Shown here in pieces: positions 15,678 through 24,436 of a stretch of 64,000 nt of DNA. Source of the stretch: Verrucomicrobiota bacterium. Its GTDB lineage: Bacteria; Verrucomicrobiota; Kiritimatiellia; CAIQIC01; JAGNIJ01. Each line of letters opens with the position of its first letter. Positions within the stretch are counted from its first letter, which is position 1. A program made the translations under genes and the position numbers. The stretch is taken from assembly GCA_022710725.1 (NCBI GenBank), contig JAKLGK010000009.1:114036-178035 (forward strand). The letters are read 5' to 3'. Below the pieces are notes generated by a model, which saw only the letters and a program-made list of their open reading frames with translations, was not told where the DNA came from and made no database searches.

Positions 15678-16550
15678 TCATTGCAGGATCTCGGTGCCGA
15701 CGCCCTTGTCGGTGAAGAGCTCCAGCAGCAGCGAGTGCGGCAGGGCGGCGTCGATGATGTGCGTCTTGCGCACGCCGGCCTTGAGGGCCTTGAGCGCGCC
15801 GCCGATCTTCGGCAGCATCCCGCCGCTGATCACGCCGCGCTTGATGAGGTCCTCCACCTCGGTCAGCTTGAGCGTGGACACGATGGACTCCGGGTCCTCC
15901 GGGTTCATCAGCACGCCGGGCACGTCGGAGAGGAACACCAGCTTGCGCGCCGCCATCTTCTCCGCGATCGCCGCCGCGGCCTCGTCCGCGTTGATGTTGT
16001 AGAGCTTGCCGTCGGGCCCGCGCCCGAGCGGCGTGATCACCGGGACGATGTCGGCGTGGAGGTAGGCCTTGACCGGCTCGATATCCACGCCGGCGACGTC
16101 GCCGACGAAGCCCCAGTCCAGCGCCTCGCCCGTGTCCTTGTCCTGGCCGGCGTGCTTGATGACCGACAGGATGTGCTCGCCGTGGATCCCGCGGGCCTTG
16201 CAGCCGAACTCCTCCAGCGTGCGGACGATGGACGGGTTGACCTCGTTGTTCAACACCTGCTCCACGACCTCGATCGAGGCCGCGTCGGTGACCCGCAGGC
16301 CCTTGACGAACACGGGTCGCAGGCCGACGTCCTTCATGCGCTGGCTGATCGCCTTGCCGCCGCCGTGGACGACCACCGGCCGCATCCCGACGCACTCCAT
16401 GAACGCGATATCCTTGAGCACGGTCTCCACCTGCGCCTGCTCCTCCATCGCGCTCCCGCCGAACTTCACGACCACCGTGTCGCCGCGGAATCGCTGGATG
16501 TACGGCAGCGCCTCGATCAGGACATCCGCTTTCTCGATGACTTTTTGCAT
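15678..16550 (-). CDS. argB: N-acetylglutamate kinase
   Basis: A 290-residue amino-acid kinase phosphorylating N-acetylglutamate. VVKFGGSAM (nucleotide loop), VVVHGGGKAIS, GLRVTDAA, VVPVITPLG, YNINADEAAAAIA and KLVFLSDVPGVL are family marks; the C-terminus has GGMLPKI. The ATG at 16550 is preceded by GGAG. It begins 13 bp after argJ ends. The longer N-terminal helix typical of arginine-sensitive hexameric enzymes appears present (residues 1-20), so feedback inhibition by arginine is likely, as is known for that class. Confidence 0.96.
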   Translation of the reverse strand: MQKVIEKADVLIEALPYIQRFRGDTVVVKFGGSAMEEQAQVETVLKDIAFMECVGMRPVVVHGGGKAISQRMKDVGLRPVFVKGLRVTDAASIEVVEQVLNNEVNPSIVRTLEEFGCKARGIHGEHILSVIKHAGQDKDTGEALDWGFVGDVAGVDIEPVKAYLHADIVPVITPLGRGPDGKLYNINADEAAAAIAEKMAARKLVFLSDVPGVLMNPEDPESIVSTLKLTEVEDLIKRGVISGGMLPKIGGALKALKAGVRKTHIIDAALPHSLLLELFTDKGVGTEILQ

Positions 16551-16563
16551 GGCCGCCCCGCTC

Positions 16564-17769
16564 CTACATGTTGATCCGCACGTATTCCTCGGTGCAGTTG
16601 CACGTATAAACCACCGTCTCGCCGGCGCCGAGGTTCAGGTGGATCGTCAGCGTGAACGCCTTCTGCCGCACGATCCGCTTCAGGTCGTCGATCGTCGTGC
16701 CGGCGTACAGCCCGCCCCGGCAGGCCGGGAGCTGGTCGTACGTGATATCCACCTTGTCCTCCTCGACCCGCGCCCGGGAATAGCCCAGCGCGTCCATCAC
16801 CCGGCCCCAGTTTGGATATTCGCCCGCCCACGACGTCTTCACGAGCAGCGAGTTCGCGACCGACCGCGCCGCCCACTCGGCGTCCTGCGCCGTCTTCGCG
16901 CCGAGCACCCTGACGGTGACCACCTTCGAGACGCCTTCCCCGTCCTCGACCATCTTCAGCGCGAGCTTCAGGGTCAACTCCCGCACGGCATGCTCGAAGG
17001 TCTTCCAGTCCGGGTGGGCGGCGTCCAGCGGCCGGTTGCCCGCCGCGCCGTTGGCGAAGAAGAGCACCGTGTCGTTCGTGCTCCGGTCGCCGTCGACGGT
17101 GATCCGGTTGAAGCTCTGCTCGACGGCCGCGGACAGGCAGGACTGGAGCGCCCCGGCCTCGACCGCCGCGTCGGTCAGGATGTACGCCAGCATCGTGGCC
17201 ATGTTCGGCTCGATCATCCCCGAGCCCTTGGCCAGGGCGGAAAGAATCACGGGCTTGCCGTCCACGTCCAACCGCGCGGTGACCCGCTTCGGCCGCGTGT
17301 CGGTGGTCATGATCGCGAGCGAGGCGTCGGTCCCGCCCTCGGCGGAGAGCGCGGGCACGGCGGCCCGGATGCCCGCCTCGATCTTGTCCATCGGCAGCTG
17401 CACGCCGATCCGGCCGGTGGAGCTGACGAAGACCTGCTCCGGCGGGATCCCCGCCAATTCGCCGGTCAGTTGCGCCATCCGCTCCGCGTCCTTCAGGCCC
17501 TGGGCGCCGGTGCAGGCGTTGGCGTTGCCGCTGTTGACGATCACGCCGCGGCCGGTCCGGCACGCGAGCCGGGCCCGGCAAAGCTTGACCGTCGCGGCCT
17601 GGACCTGGTTGGTGGTGAACGTCGCGGCCACGGCCGCGGGCCGGTCGGAGACGATCAACGCCATGTCCTTCCGGCTATCCTTCTTCAGCCCCGCGGCCAC
17701 GCCCGAGGCCCGGAAGCCCCGCGGCAGCGCAATTTCGTCCGCCCATGCGATCTTCTTCGTGCCCGTCAT
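16564..17769 (-). CDS. argJ: Bifunctional ornithine acetyltransferase / N-acetylglutamate synthase
   Basis: A 401-residue autoprocessing transferase that recycles acetyl groups from acetylornithine to glutamate. The self-cleavage site is in GSGMIEPNMATML, where the Thr after Ala becomes the nucleophile of the beta chain. Also seen: TTNQVQAATVKLCR, IVNSGNANACTG, SSTGRIGV and TVDGDRSTNDT. The ATG at 17769 (MTGTKK) has AAGGAG upstream; an in-frame ATG at 17811 would overlap the promoter. First gene of the argJ-argB-argD-argG run. The cyclic pathway implied by argJ removes the need for a separate argE. Confidence 0.96.
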   Translation of the reverse strand: MTGTKKIAWADEIALPRGFRASGVAAGLKKDSRKDMALIVSDRPAAVAATFTTNQVQAATVKLCRARLACRTGRGVIVNSGNANACTGAQGLKDAERMAQLTGELAGIPPEQVFVSSTGRIGVQLPMDKIEAGIRAAVPALSAEGGTDASLAIMTTDTRPKRVTARLDVDGKPVILSALAKGSGMIEPNMATMLAYILTDAAVEAGALQSCLSAAVEQSFNRITVDGDRSTNDTVLFFANGAAGNRPLDAAHPDWKTFEHAVRELTLKLALKMVEDGEGVSKVVTVRVLGAKTAQDAEWAARSVANSLLVKTSWAGEYPNWGRVMDALGYSRARVEEDKVDITYDQLPACRGGLYAGTTIDDLKRIVRQKAFTLTIHLNLGAGETVVYTCNCTEEYVRINM

Positions 17770-17799
17770 CGTTCGGCTCCTTCGCGAAAAAACGGGAGT

Positions 17800-17827
17800 A
17801 CTATATCGCATCCGCGCCGCGCGTCAC
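17800..17827 (-). promoter_or_regulatory. Candidate sigma-70-type promoter for argJ
   Basis: Minus-strand GTGACG (17822-17827), 16-bp spacer, TATAGT (17800-17805), about 30 bases from the ATG at 17769. No ArgR-like palindrome was recognised. Confidence 0.45.
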
Positions 17828-17905
17828 GCGAATCGTGTGAACATCCGCGCGGGCCATGTGTCTGAAGAACTATGGGCCCGGATGTGGCCGCCTGCATGGC
17901 AGCGC

Positions 17906-17934
17906 TTGCCGACACGGTCACATCGGGGTTAGAC
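17906..17934 (+). promoter_or_regulatory. Weak promoter candidate for the mevalonate genes
   Basis: TTGCCG (17906-17911), 17-bp spacer, TTAGAC (17929-17934). The start codon at 17946 follows within 12 bases and has no Shine-Dalgarno sequence, so the transcript may be leaderless. Weak match to consensus. Confidence 0.3.
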
Positions 17935-17945
17935 TGCTTCTCGTC

Positions 17946-19118
17946 ATGAATGTCGGCATCGATCTCATCAGCTTCTACACGCCGCAGTACTTCCTGGGCC
18001 TGAACGTGCTGGCCCAGGAGCGGGGCGTGGACCCGGACAAGTTCACGATCGGCATCGGCCAGGAGAAGATGGCCATCCCGCCGCCGGACGAGGACATCGT
18101 CACCATGGCCGCCAGCGCGGCGCACCCGATCCTGGAAAAGGTGGGGCGGGAGAACATCGAGCTCCTCTTGTTCGCCACGGAGAGCGGGATCGACCAATCC
18201 AAGGCGGCGGCGATGTTCCTGCACGGGCTGCTCAAGCTGCCGGCGCGCTGCCGGGCCGTCGAGCTGAAGCAGGCCTGCTACGGCGCCACGGCGGGCCTGC
18301 ACCTGGCGGCCGCGGCCGTCGCGGCACGGCCGGGGATCAAGGCGCTGATCGTCGGCTCGGACATCGCGCGCTACGATCTGCGCAGCCCCGGCGAGCCGAC
18401 GCAGGGCGCCGGCGCAGTCGCCATGCTGGTGACCGTCAACCCGCGCGTCCTGGCGCTGGACCCGGAGACGGGGCTGTACGCCGAGGACGTGATGGATTTC
18501 TGGCGGCCCAACTACCGCGACGAGGCGCTCGTGGACGGCAAGTACTCCATGCGCATCTACCTGGCCGCGCTGGAGGAATGCTGGAAGCAGTACGCCGCGC
18601 TCACCGGCCGGAAGTTCCACGACATCGCCCGCTACTGCTACCACCTGCCTTTCACGCGCATGGCCGAGAAGGCGCACATCCGGCTCGCCAAGTTCGCGGC
18701 GCTCAAGGAACTGACCGGCGAGGAACTGGAGACCGAGATCGGCGATTCGCTGCGGTACAACCGGATCACGGGCAATACGTATTCGGCCTCGCTGTACGAG
18801 GGGCTGACCTCGCTGCTCGACCACGCCGCCGAGGACCTGTCCGGCCAGCGGATCGGCCTGTTCAGCTACGGGTCGGGCTGCATGGGCGAGTATTTTAGCG
18901 GCGTCGCGCAGCCGGACTATCGCCAACACCTTTTCACGACGGCACATCGGGCGATGCTGGACGGAAGGACGGCATTGACGTATCGGCAATACGAGGATAT
19001 CTTCCAACTGGGCTTCCCGACGGACGGCGGTGACCATGCGTTCGCCCAATACCGCACGGGGCCGTACCGGCTTGCGGGGGTCAGCCAGCATAAACGGTTG
19101 TACGAAAGGATAGCATGA
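17946..19118 (+). CDS. mvaS: Hydroxymethylglutaryl-CoA synthase (mevalonate pathway)
   Basis: A 390-residue thiolase-fold enzyme condensing acetoacetyl-CoA with acetyl-CoA. The catalytic Glu, Cys and His fall at residues 79 (ATESGID), 111 (KQACYGATAG) and 233 (YHLPFTRMAEKAH), the same spacing as in the well-studied enterococcal enzyme from memory. Also GSDIARYD and LFSYGSGCMGEYFSG near the end. The start is ATG at 17946; the open frame upstream to 17856 overlaps the shared promoter region. It overlaps mevalonate kinase by ATGA. Together they supply isoprenoid precursors by the mevalonate route, seen in only some bacteria. Confidence 0.93.
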   Translation: MNVGIDLISFYTPQYFLGLNVLAQERGVDPDKFTIGIGQEKMAIPPPDEDIVTMAASAAHPILEKVGRENIELLLFATESGIDQSKAAAMFLHGLLKLPARCRAVELKQACYGATAGLHLAAAAVAARPGIKALIVGSDIARYDLRSPGEPTQGAGAVAMLVTVNPRVLALDPETGLYAEDVMDFWRPNYRDEALVDGKYSMRIYLAALEECWKQYAALTGRKFHDIARYCYHLPFTRMAEKAHIRLAKFAALKELTGEELETEIGDSLRYNRITGNTYSASLYEGLTSLLDHAAEDLSGQRIGLFSYGSGCMGEYFSGVAQPDYRQHLFTTAHRAMLDGRTALTYRQYEDIFQLGFPTDGGDHAFAQYRTGPYRLAGVSQHKRLYERIA

Positions 19119-20128
19119 AGGCCATCGCGCCTGGGAAACTGATCTTGAGCGGCGAGCATGCCGTGGTGTATGGCCGACCGGCCATCGCCATGGCCGTGGA
19201 CCGCTGCGCCCAGGCCGTCGTGGTCCCGTCCGCGGAAGCCGGCGACACGGTCGCGATCGATCTCCAGGATCTGCAGCAGATGGAATCCTTCACCGTGCGC
19301 GCCCTGCGCGACCTGAAAGGCCGGATGGCGAAGAACTACCGGATGTTCCTGGACGGCCAGCTCGGCATCCGCGACGTGCTGCACAAGCCCATCGAGCTTT
19401 TCCAGTACGCCTTCATCACCATCCTCGACGCGCTGCACCTGAAGGTGGCCGGCGGGATGAAGATTCAGTTGCACTCCAACATCCCGATCGGCTGCGGCAT
19501 GGGCTCGTCGGCGGCGACGGTGTTGAGCGTGCTGCGGAGCATCGGCCACTACTTCCGCGTCGAGTTCCGCCCCGAGTGGTACCAGGCCTACAGCCTCGAA
19601 GCCGAGAACCTCCAGCACGGCCATGCCAGCGGCGTGGACACGTATATCTCACTGAACGGCGGGTGCGCGCGGTTCCAGGAAGGCCAGGCCGAGGCCCTGC
19701 CCCTGCCGCGAATGCCGATCCACCTGGTCAATACCGGGACGCCGGCCACCACCACGGGCGAATGCGTGGCCCAGGTGCGGGCGCGGCACGCGAACAGCCG
19801 GATCTGGGATGACTTCGAGGCGGTCACGCGCAGCATGGAAAAGGCCGTCGTCACGAACAACCTCAAGGACATCCAGTCCTGCGTCCGCGAGAACCAGCGG
19901 CTGCTCGACGCCATTGGGGTCGTGCCCTCTCGCGTAGGCGAGTTCGTGGCGGACGTCGAGAAACTAGGCGCCGCGGCCAAGGTCTGCGGCGCGGGCTCGG
20001 TGGCCGGCGACAACGCGGGCATCGTCATGGTCTGCGCGAAGGAACCGCCCAAGGCGCTGTGCGCGAAATACAGCTACCAGCTCATGAGCATCCGCGGCGA
20101 ACCGCTCGGCGCGCGAATCGTCGGGTAA
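19115..20128 (+). CDS. Mevalonate kinase (GHMP kinase family)
   Basis: A 337-residue GHMP kinase. N-terminal APGKLILSGEHAVVYG, the ATP loop IPIGCGMGSSAATVLS at 123-138, HGHASGVDTYIS (catalytic Asp) and the C-terminal KVCGAGSVAGDNAGIVM motif fit mevalonate kinase. ATP would phosphorylate mevalonate to 5-phosphomevalonate. A phosphomevalonate kinase or a diphosphomevalonate decarboxylase shares the fold, but the SGEHAVVYG opening favours mevalonate kinase. Start fixed by ATGA overlap with mvaS. Its TAA abuts the end of the convergent sulfur-carrier gene with no gap. Confidence 0.87.
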   Translation: MKAIAPGKLILSGEHAVVYGRPAIAMAVDRCAQAVVVPSAEAGDTVAIDLQDLQQMESFTVRALRDLKGRMAKNYRMFLDGQLGIRDVLHKPIELFQYAFITILDALHLKVAGGMKIQLHSNIPIGCGMGSSAATVLSVLRSIGHYFRVEFRPEWYQAYSLEAENLQHGHASGVDTYISLNGGCARFQEGQAEALPLPRMPIHLVNTGTPATTTGECVAQVRARHANSRIWDDFEAVTRSMEKAVVTNNLKDIQSCVRENQRLLDAIGVVPSRVGEFVADVEKLGAAAKVCGAGSVAGDNAGIVMVCAKEPPKALCAKYSYQLMSIRGEPLGARIVG

Positions 20129-20362
20129 TCAGCCTCCGCCGACGGGCAGCAGCAGGTAGATCCGGTCCCCCTCCACCAAGGTCGTGGAATTCTTTGCTTT
20201 GGCGTTGTTTACGAGAGGCGTGATGTACTTGCGGTGCGCCGGATCGATCCCCAACCGCTCCAGCAGGGCCGACACCGTGGCGCCCGGCGGCAGCTCCAGC
20301 ACGCCGCCGCTTGGGACGGTCTTGATATCCAGCACCCCGGTATATTCCACGGTAACATTCAT
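20129..20362 (-). CDS. MoaD/ThiS-like sulfur carrier protein
   Basis: A 77-residue ubiquitin-fold protein ending in the obligatory Gly-Gly (LLPVGGG), which would be adenylated and thiocarboxylated to carry sulfur. MNVTVEYTGVLDI is the first strand pair and ATVSALLERLGID the helix. The ATG at 20362 lies 5 bp after the cysK stop codon; the frame is open further upstream only as cysK shadow. The pairing with a cysteine synthase recalls the mycobacterial CysO-CysM pathway, in which a thiocarboxylated carrier gives sulfur for cysteine. It could equally be a molybdopterin or thiamin carrier. No activating E1-like or Mec-type peptidase gene is nearby. Confidence 0.85.
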   Translation of the reverse strand: MNVTVEYTGVLDIKTVPSGGVLELPPGATVSALLERLGIDPAHRKYITPLVNNAKAKNSTTLVEGDRIYLLLPVGGG

Positions 20363-20367
20363 GAGGA

Positions 20368-21303
20368 TCAGCCCGCCGCCAGGTCCTTGTACAACGCCGT
20401 GGAAAGATAGCGCTCCCCGAAGCTGCAGGCAATCGTAACGACACGCTTTCCGGCCAGGCCGTGCTGTTTGACCGCCTTGGCCACGGCGCACACGTTGGCC
20501 CCGCTGCTGATGCCCGCGAAGATCCCTTCCTCGCGCGCAAGACGGCGGCCCCACTCGAAGGCCTCGTCGTTGGTCACCGTCACCACGCCGGCCAGGAGCG
20601 AGGTGTCCAGGTTCTTCGGCACGAAGCCCGCGCCGATGCCCTGGATCTTGTGCGGGCCAGGCTTGCCGCCGCTGATGACCGGCGAATCAGCCGGCTCCAC
20701 GGCAAAGGCTTGAAAGGCCGGGTTCTGCTTCCGGAGGAACCGCGCCACGCCGGTGATCGTGCCACCGGTCCCGACGCCGGCGACGATCGCATCGATCTTC
20801 CCGCCGCTCGACTCCCAGATCTCCGGGCCCGTGGTCGCCTCATGGATAGCGGGGTTGGCCGGGTTTTCAAACTGCTGCGGCATCCAGGCGCCCGGCGTTT
20901 TCTCCACCAACTCGCTGGCTTTGGCGATCGCGCCCCGCATACCCTGCTCCGCCGGGGTCAGCATCAGGTCCGCGCCGAGGGCGCGCAGCATCGCGCGCCG
21001 CTCAAGGCTCATCGACTCGGGCATCGTCAGAACGAGCTTGTACTTCCGGGCCGCCGCGACGAAGGCCAGCGCGATGCCCGTGTTGCCGCTTGTGGGCTCG
21101 ACGATCACGGTGTTCGCCTTGATCAGCCCGGCCTTCTCGGCCTCGTTGATCATCGCCACGCCGATACGATCCTTCACGCTGCCCATCGGGTTGTGGGATT
21201 CCATCTTGATGAAGATTTCCGCGCCCGTCTCCTCGGAAAGCCGCTGCAGCTTCACAAGGGGCGTCCGGCCCACCGTTTCAATGATGTTTTGAAATGCTTT
21301 CAT
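20368..21303 (-). CDS. cysK: Cysteine synthase (O-acetylserine sulfhydrylase type)
   Basis: A 311-residue fold-II PLP enzyme making cysteine from an activated serine and sulfide or a sulfur carrier. PLP lysine K44 in HNPMGSVKDRIG, the substrate loop PTSGNTGIAL, phosphate-binding GVGTGGTITGV, and GIFAGISSGAN near the end are diagnostic. Length is that of CysK; a CysM-type or O-phosphoserine-using variant cannot be excluded. ATG at 21303 with AGGAG at proper distance. Downstream carrier gene lies 5 bp away, so the two are co-translated and probably work together. Confidence 0.93.
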   Translation of the reverse strand: MKAFQNIIETVGRTPLVKLQRLSEETGAEIFIKMESHNPMGSVKDRIGVAMINEAEKAGLIKANTVIVEPTSGNTGIALAFVAAARKYKLVLTMPESMSLERRAMLRALGADLMLTPAEQGMRGAIAKASELVEKTPGAWMPQQFENPANPAIHEATTGPEIWESSGGKIDAIVAGVGTGGTITGVARFLRKQNPAFQAFAVEPADSPVISGGKPGPHKIQGIGAGFVPKNLDTSLLAGVVTVTNDEAFEWGRRLAREEGIFAGISSGANVCAVAKAVKQHGLAGKRVVTIACSFGERYLSTALYKDLAAG

Positions 21304-21319
21304 TTCATTCTCCTGCTTA

Positions 21320-21348
21320 AAAGTACAACAGATACACCACTATTTCAA
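21320..21348 (-). promoter_or_regulatory. Promoter for cysK and the sulfur carrier
   Basis: Minus-strand TTGAAA (21343-21348), 17-bp spacer, TACTTT (21320-21325), followed by AGGAG and the ATG at 21303. The segment 21304-21380 is markedly AT-rich for this genome. Confidence 0.6.
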
Positions 21349-21403
21349 TAGGCATTGTATACTTTATTCCGATGTCTATTTCATTGCGGAAAACAGGGGC
21401 CAA

Positions 21404-22216
21404 TCAGTAGGTGAACTCGACCCGGTAGAATTGGCGTCGAGCGTTGGTGGCGGCCGGATCCACGAGTTCGTCCCAGGCCGGCGACGCGTCGAACTTCGTC
21501 TTCTCGCCAAAGAAGGTCCAACCCGGCGCCGCGCTCGAAAGGTTGGTGCTCGACCACAGGCGGTAGGTCCCGTTCTGCGCGGCATCCCAGCGCACGACGG
21601 TCCCGGTGGCCGCCGGGGTCAACCGAACCACGAACAAGCCCGAATCCGCGTCGTCCGGATCGGTTTGCAGGTAGTACTCGTCGATATTCGGAAACCCGTC
21701 GTTATCCGGGTCGCCACCGGCCGGCTGGTTGGTGCTCCCGAGCATCTCCACTTCCCAGGGATCGAACATCCCATCGCCATCGGCATCCACCCAGTTCAGA
21801 CGTGCGACCGCCACCGAATACGTGCCCGTCGTGAACTCCGCGAAGCCGCCGATCTCGAGGTGCCGTTTCGTCCTCGCGCCGGAATTGCTCCAGGCCACGG
21901 TCAGCGGCGTCGCCCATCCGGCCGAGTTGGTCGCGCGCTGGCAGGTAGCGCCGTCGGATGCATAGAGATCCGCCTCGCTGTCCCACAGCGTGCCCGTGGC
22001 CACCGTGATCGAGTAGCCGACCCACGGCAGCGTGCTGAAGGAAAACCAGTCCTTGTCGACGTCATCGTTAATGACGCCGGCGACCGCGCCGCCGTCGGGA
22101 ACCAGGGCTGTTGCGGCAACGGCGGCATCGCCATGGTCGTCGGCCAGGACGCGGCAGGCAAAGAGGCAACCGGCCACCGCCAGCCGCCATGCTCGATTGT
22201 TCCTCCCGAAGTTCAT
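21404..22216 (-). CDS. Small secreted protein with Ca-type repeats and FYR(L/V) tail
   Basis: A 270-residue exported protein of no named family. It has a signal peptide (AVAGCLFACRVLA), a beta-rich middle that resembles pre-peptidase C-terminal-like domains (DKDWFSFST, YSITVATGTLWDSEADLY), two calcium-loop-like stretches (DADGDGMFD, DPDNDGFPNIDEYY) and a C-terminal module (TYRLWSSTNL, RQFYRVEFTY) found in three other proteins of the window. It is the last gene of the surface-protein and C25 protease run, 12 bp after the protease. A role on the cell surface with the protease or the giant protein is a guess from position. Confidence 0.7.
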   Translation of the reverse strand: MNFGRNNRAWRLAVAGCLFACRVLADDHGDAAVAATALVPDGGAVAGVINDDVDKDWFSFSTLPWVGYSITVATGTLWDSEADLYASDGATCQRATNSAGWATPLTVAWSNSGARTKRHLEIGGFAEFTTGTYSVAVARLNWVDADGDGMFDPWEVEMLGSTNQPAGGDPDNDGFPNIDEYYLQTDPDDADSGLFVVRLTPAATGTVVRWDAAQNGTYRLWSSTNLSSAAPGWTFFGEKTKFDASPAWDELVDPAATNARRQFYRVEFTY

Positions 22217-22228
22217 GGTTTGCGTCCG

Positions 22229-24436
22229 TCAGGGATTCACCACCTGCGCCGGGTCTCCGATGATACTGTAGAACAGCAGTTCCGGCTGGTTGGGGGAAAC
22301 CGTCCACAAATTCAGGAAGCCCGCGTTCATCAGGTCTCCCACCCGGGCCTGCTGCTGGGTGTTGACCAGGGACGCGGTAAAGCCATCGGCGAAGTAGTTG
22401 GCCGCGGCCGGGACGGACAACCCGCTGGCCGCCGCGCAGGCGATGGCCCCGCGATTCGGGCGCCGGAGTAGGGATTCCGAAATGGTGTACTTGGCCGCGT
22501 CATCGAACATGCCGTTGCGGCAGGTCAGCATCAGGAACAACGGCCACACCGAGTTGTTCAGCCCATTCACGTCGGCGTTGACAAAAAACTGGTCTGCCGA
22601 CCAGTAATCGGGAGCGCCGTGCCCGAAGTACGAAACCAGGAGAACCTTCCCGTTGATGCTGTTGGTGATGGAGCCGAGCACCTGGGGGGCCGTCATACTG
22701 TCCCGGTACGCCTTGGTCCTCGAGAACCCATTGGAGAGCAGGTGCGGGTCCACCACGCTGTCGCTGTCCGCGTCGAAATCGTTGATGCCGTCGTTGGCAT
22801 CCGCGACCAGGAGCGCTTTTTTCCTCCAGGAGTTCGTCGCGGCAAGGCCGTCGTACGCGACGATCTTCGCCACGATCCCCGTCAAATCGGTGGCGCCGGA
22901 CACCGGGAGCCGGCCCAGGCCGACATCCGCCAGGAAGTCGTTCCCGTTGACGGCGGCAAACCAGGAATCCTGCGCCGACCAGTCGTAGGCGCTCGGGCCG
23001 AGATGCACGGGCACCCAGTCGAAGTTGGTCACGACGCCCTTGTTGTTCTTCGGGTCGTAGCTCCCGTCCCCCACGAAAAGCACGTAGCCGGGCTCCGGGG
23101 CGCGCCAGTGGTGGAAGGCGTAGCCGATGAACTGCTTGACGGCGTCCGCGTCCTTGATGCCGTAGCTGAACTCGTTGTAGATGTCCGAGACCGGCGCGAC
23201 GGCCACCTTCAGGCCCGTCAGGTAGCGATGCTCGAGGAGCCTGTAGGTCCCGTCCCTGAATTCGTACGGGCAGACGGCGATGAAGTCCGCCTGCCGGTTC
23301 GTGTCGGCCAGGTTGCGGAACATCACCCGCTCGATCCCGGTCACGCCCCGGACCGCGGAGGTGGAACAGACATAGTACAGGTTGGACCCCGCGGTGACGG
23401 CGCCGAAGCGGATCGTCCGCCCGCCCGCCACGTCGGAAACGGCCATGTTGGTCAGCAAAACCGGGGCCGCCGGCGCCGTCACATCCAGGGCCCAGGCCGA
23501 CTCGTTGCTGGCGAGGCGGGTGACCGTGAAGTTGTTGGTGCCCGGCCGCCCGGCAAAGCTCAACACGCCCCCCGTGGCCGCGAGCAGACGGGTATAGCCG
23601 ACGGTGAATTCCTCCAGTACCGCCCGATCGTCGGGGACGCCGGATGGGATCTGAATGAAATCCACGGTGGTCAGGCCGTTCGACAGCCAGCTGTTGGAAA
23701 AGATGCAGCTGCCGAAATATCGCCCGTCGGCATCGTACGTGAAGTTCGTGGTCGCCACACGCGCGTTGACGCGGACGCGGGTCCGGTGGTCGGGATCGGC
23801 CGCCGCCGCGGTGACGCCGACCAGGATGGCGTCCAGTTGCGCCATTCCTTCCGGCGCCCGCCCGTCCGTGGACACCGTCGCCTGAAGGAGCGACGACGTG
23901 TTGATTTGGCCGTACGCCCAGTGATCGAAATTCGTGTCCGTCGGCCGGGTATTGCGCCCGAACAGGATGTCCCGGTTGAACCGGACTTGCTTCCAGGTGG
24001 CGGTGACCTCTGTGCCCCCGGCCAGCGGCGCGGCGTCCGCGACGCCCATGCGCAGGCCGGAGCCGCCCTCGCCCAGCCAGTACACATTCGTGATCGTGTA
24101 GTAGCCGTCGTGCCCCCAGCCGTAGAACAGGACGTAGTCCGACGCGGAGAGCGCGCCGGGCGAGGAGACATACAGCGCCACCTCCTGGGTCTGGCAGTAC
24201 ATTCGGAGCGCGTTGCCGACGGGATTGGTGAATCCAGCCGCCACCAGCGCGGGGTAGTCGATGCGGTAGAGGCCCTCGTTGGTCACGGGGATGCGGTGAA
24301 CGGCCGCGACCTCGGCGCCGGCACGGCGCTGGGCAAAATCGCCCGGCGCGCCGGTCATGGGCGGCAGCAGGCCGGCCAGGCCCGTCGTGGCCAGGCCCAG
24401 CAGCGCCGCCGCAACCGCTGACCGCGAATCAGTCAC
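22229..24436 (-). CDS. C25 family (gingipain-like) cysteine protease, secreted
   Basis: A 735-residue exported protease. After a signal segment, an N-terminal domain carries LYRIDYPALVAAGFTNP and SASDYVLFYGWG, the usual pre-domain of non-gingipain C25 proteins. The peptidase domain (about 400-735) has VLFVGDGSYDPKNN, VGLGRLPVSG, catalytic H606 in YFGHGAPDYW and C639 in LTCRNGMFD, and IIGDPA near the end. Cleavage after Arg or Lys is typical for gingipains but not predictable here. GTG start at 24436 overlaps the propeptide gene by 8 bp. No sorting tail is seen. Position downstream of a 4606-residue surface protein suggests it matures that protein or neighbours. Confidence 0.88.
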   Translation of the reverse strand: MTDSRSAVAAALLGLATTGLAGLLPPMTGAPGDFAQRRAGAEVAAVHRIPVTNEGLYRIDYPALVAAGFTNPVGNALRMYCQTQEVALYVSSPGALSASDYVLFYGWGHDGYYTITNVYWLGEGGSGLRMGVADAAPLAGGTEVTATWKQVRFNRDILFGRNTRPTDTNFDHWAYGQINTSSLLQATVSTDGRAPEGMAQLDAILVGVTAAAADPDHRTRVRVNARVATTNFTYDADGRYFGSCIFSNSWLSNGLTTVDFIQIPSGVPDDRAVLEEFTVGYTRLLAATGGVLSFAGRPGTNNFTVTRLASNESAWALDVTAPAAPVLLTNMAVSDVAGGRTIRFGAVTAGSNLYYVCSTSAVRGVTGIERVMFRNLADTNRQADFIAVCPYEFRDGTYRLLEHRYLTGLKVAVAPVSDIYNEFSYGIKDADAVKQFIGYAFHHWRAPEPGYVLFVGDGSYDPKNNKGVVTNFDWVPVHLGPSAYDWSAQDSWFAAVNGNDFLADVGLGRLPVSGATDLTGIVAKIVAYDGLAATNSWRKKALLVADANDGINDFDADSDSVVDPHLLSNGFSRTKAYRDSMTAPQVLGSITNSINGKVLLVSYFGHGAPDYWSADQFFVNADVNGLNNSVWPLFLMLTCRNGMFDDAAKYTISESLLRRPNRGAIACAAASGLSVPAAANYFADGFTASLVNTQQQARVGDLMNAGFLNLWTVSPNQPELLFYSIIGDPAQVVNP

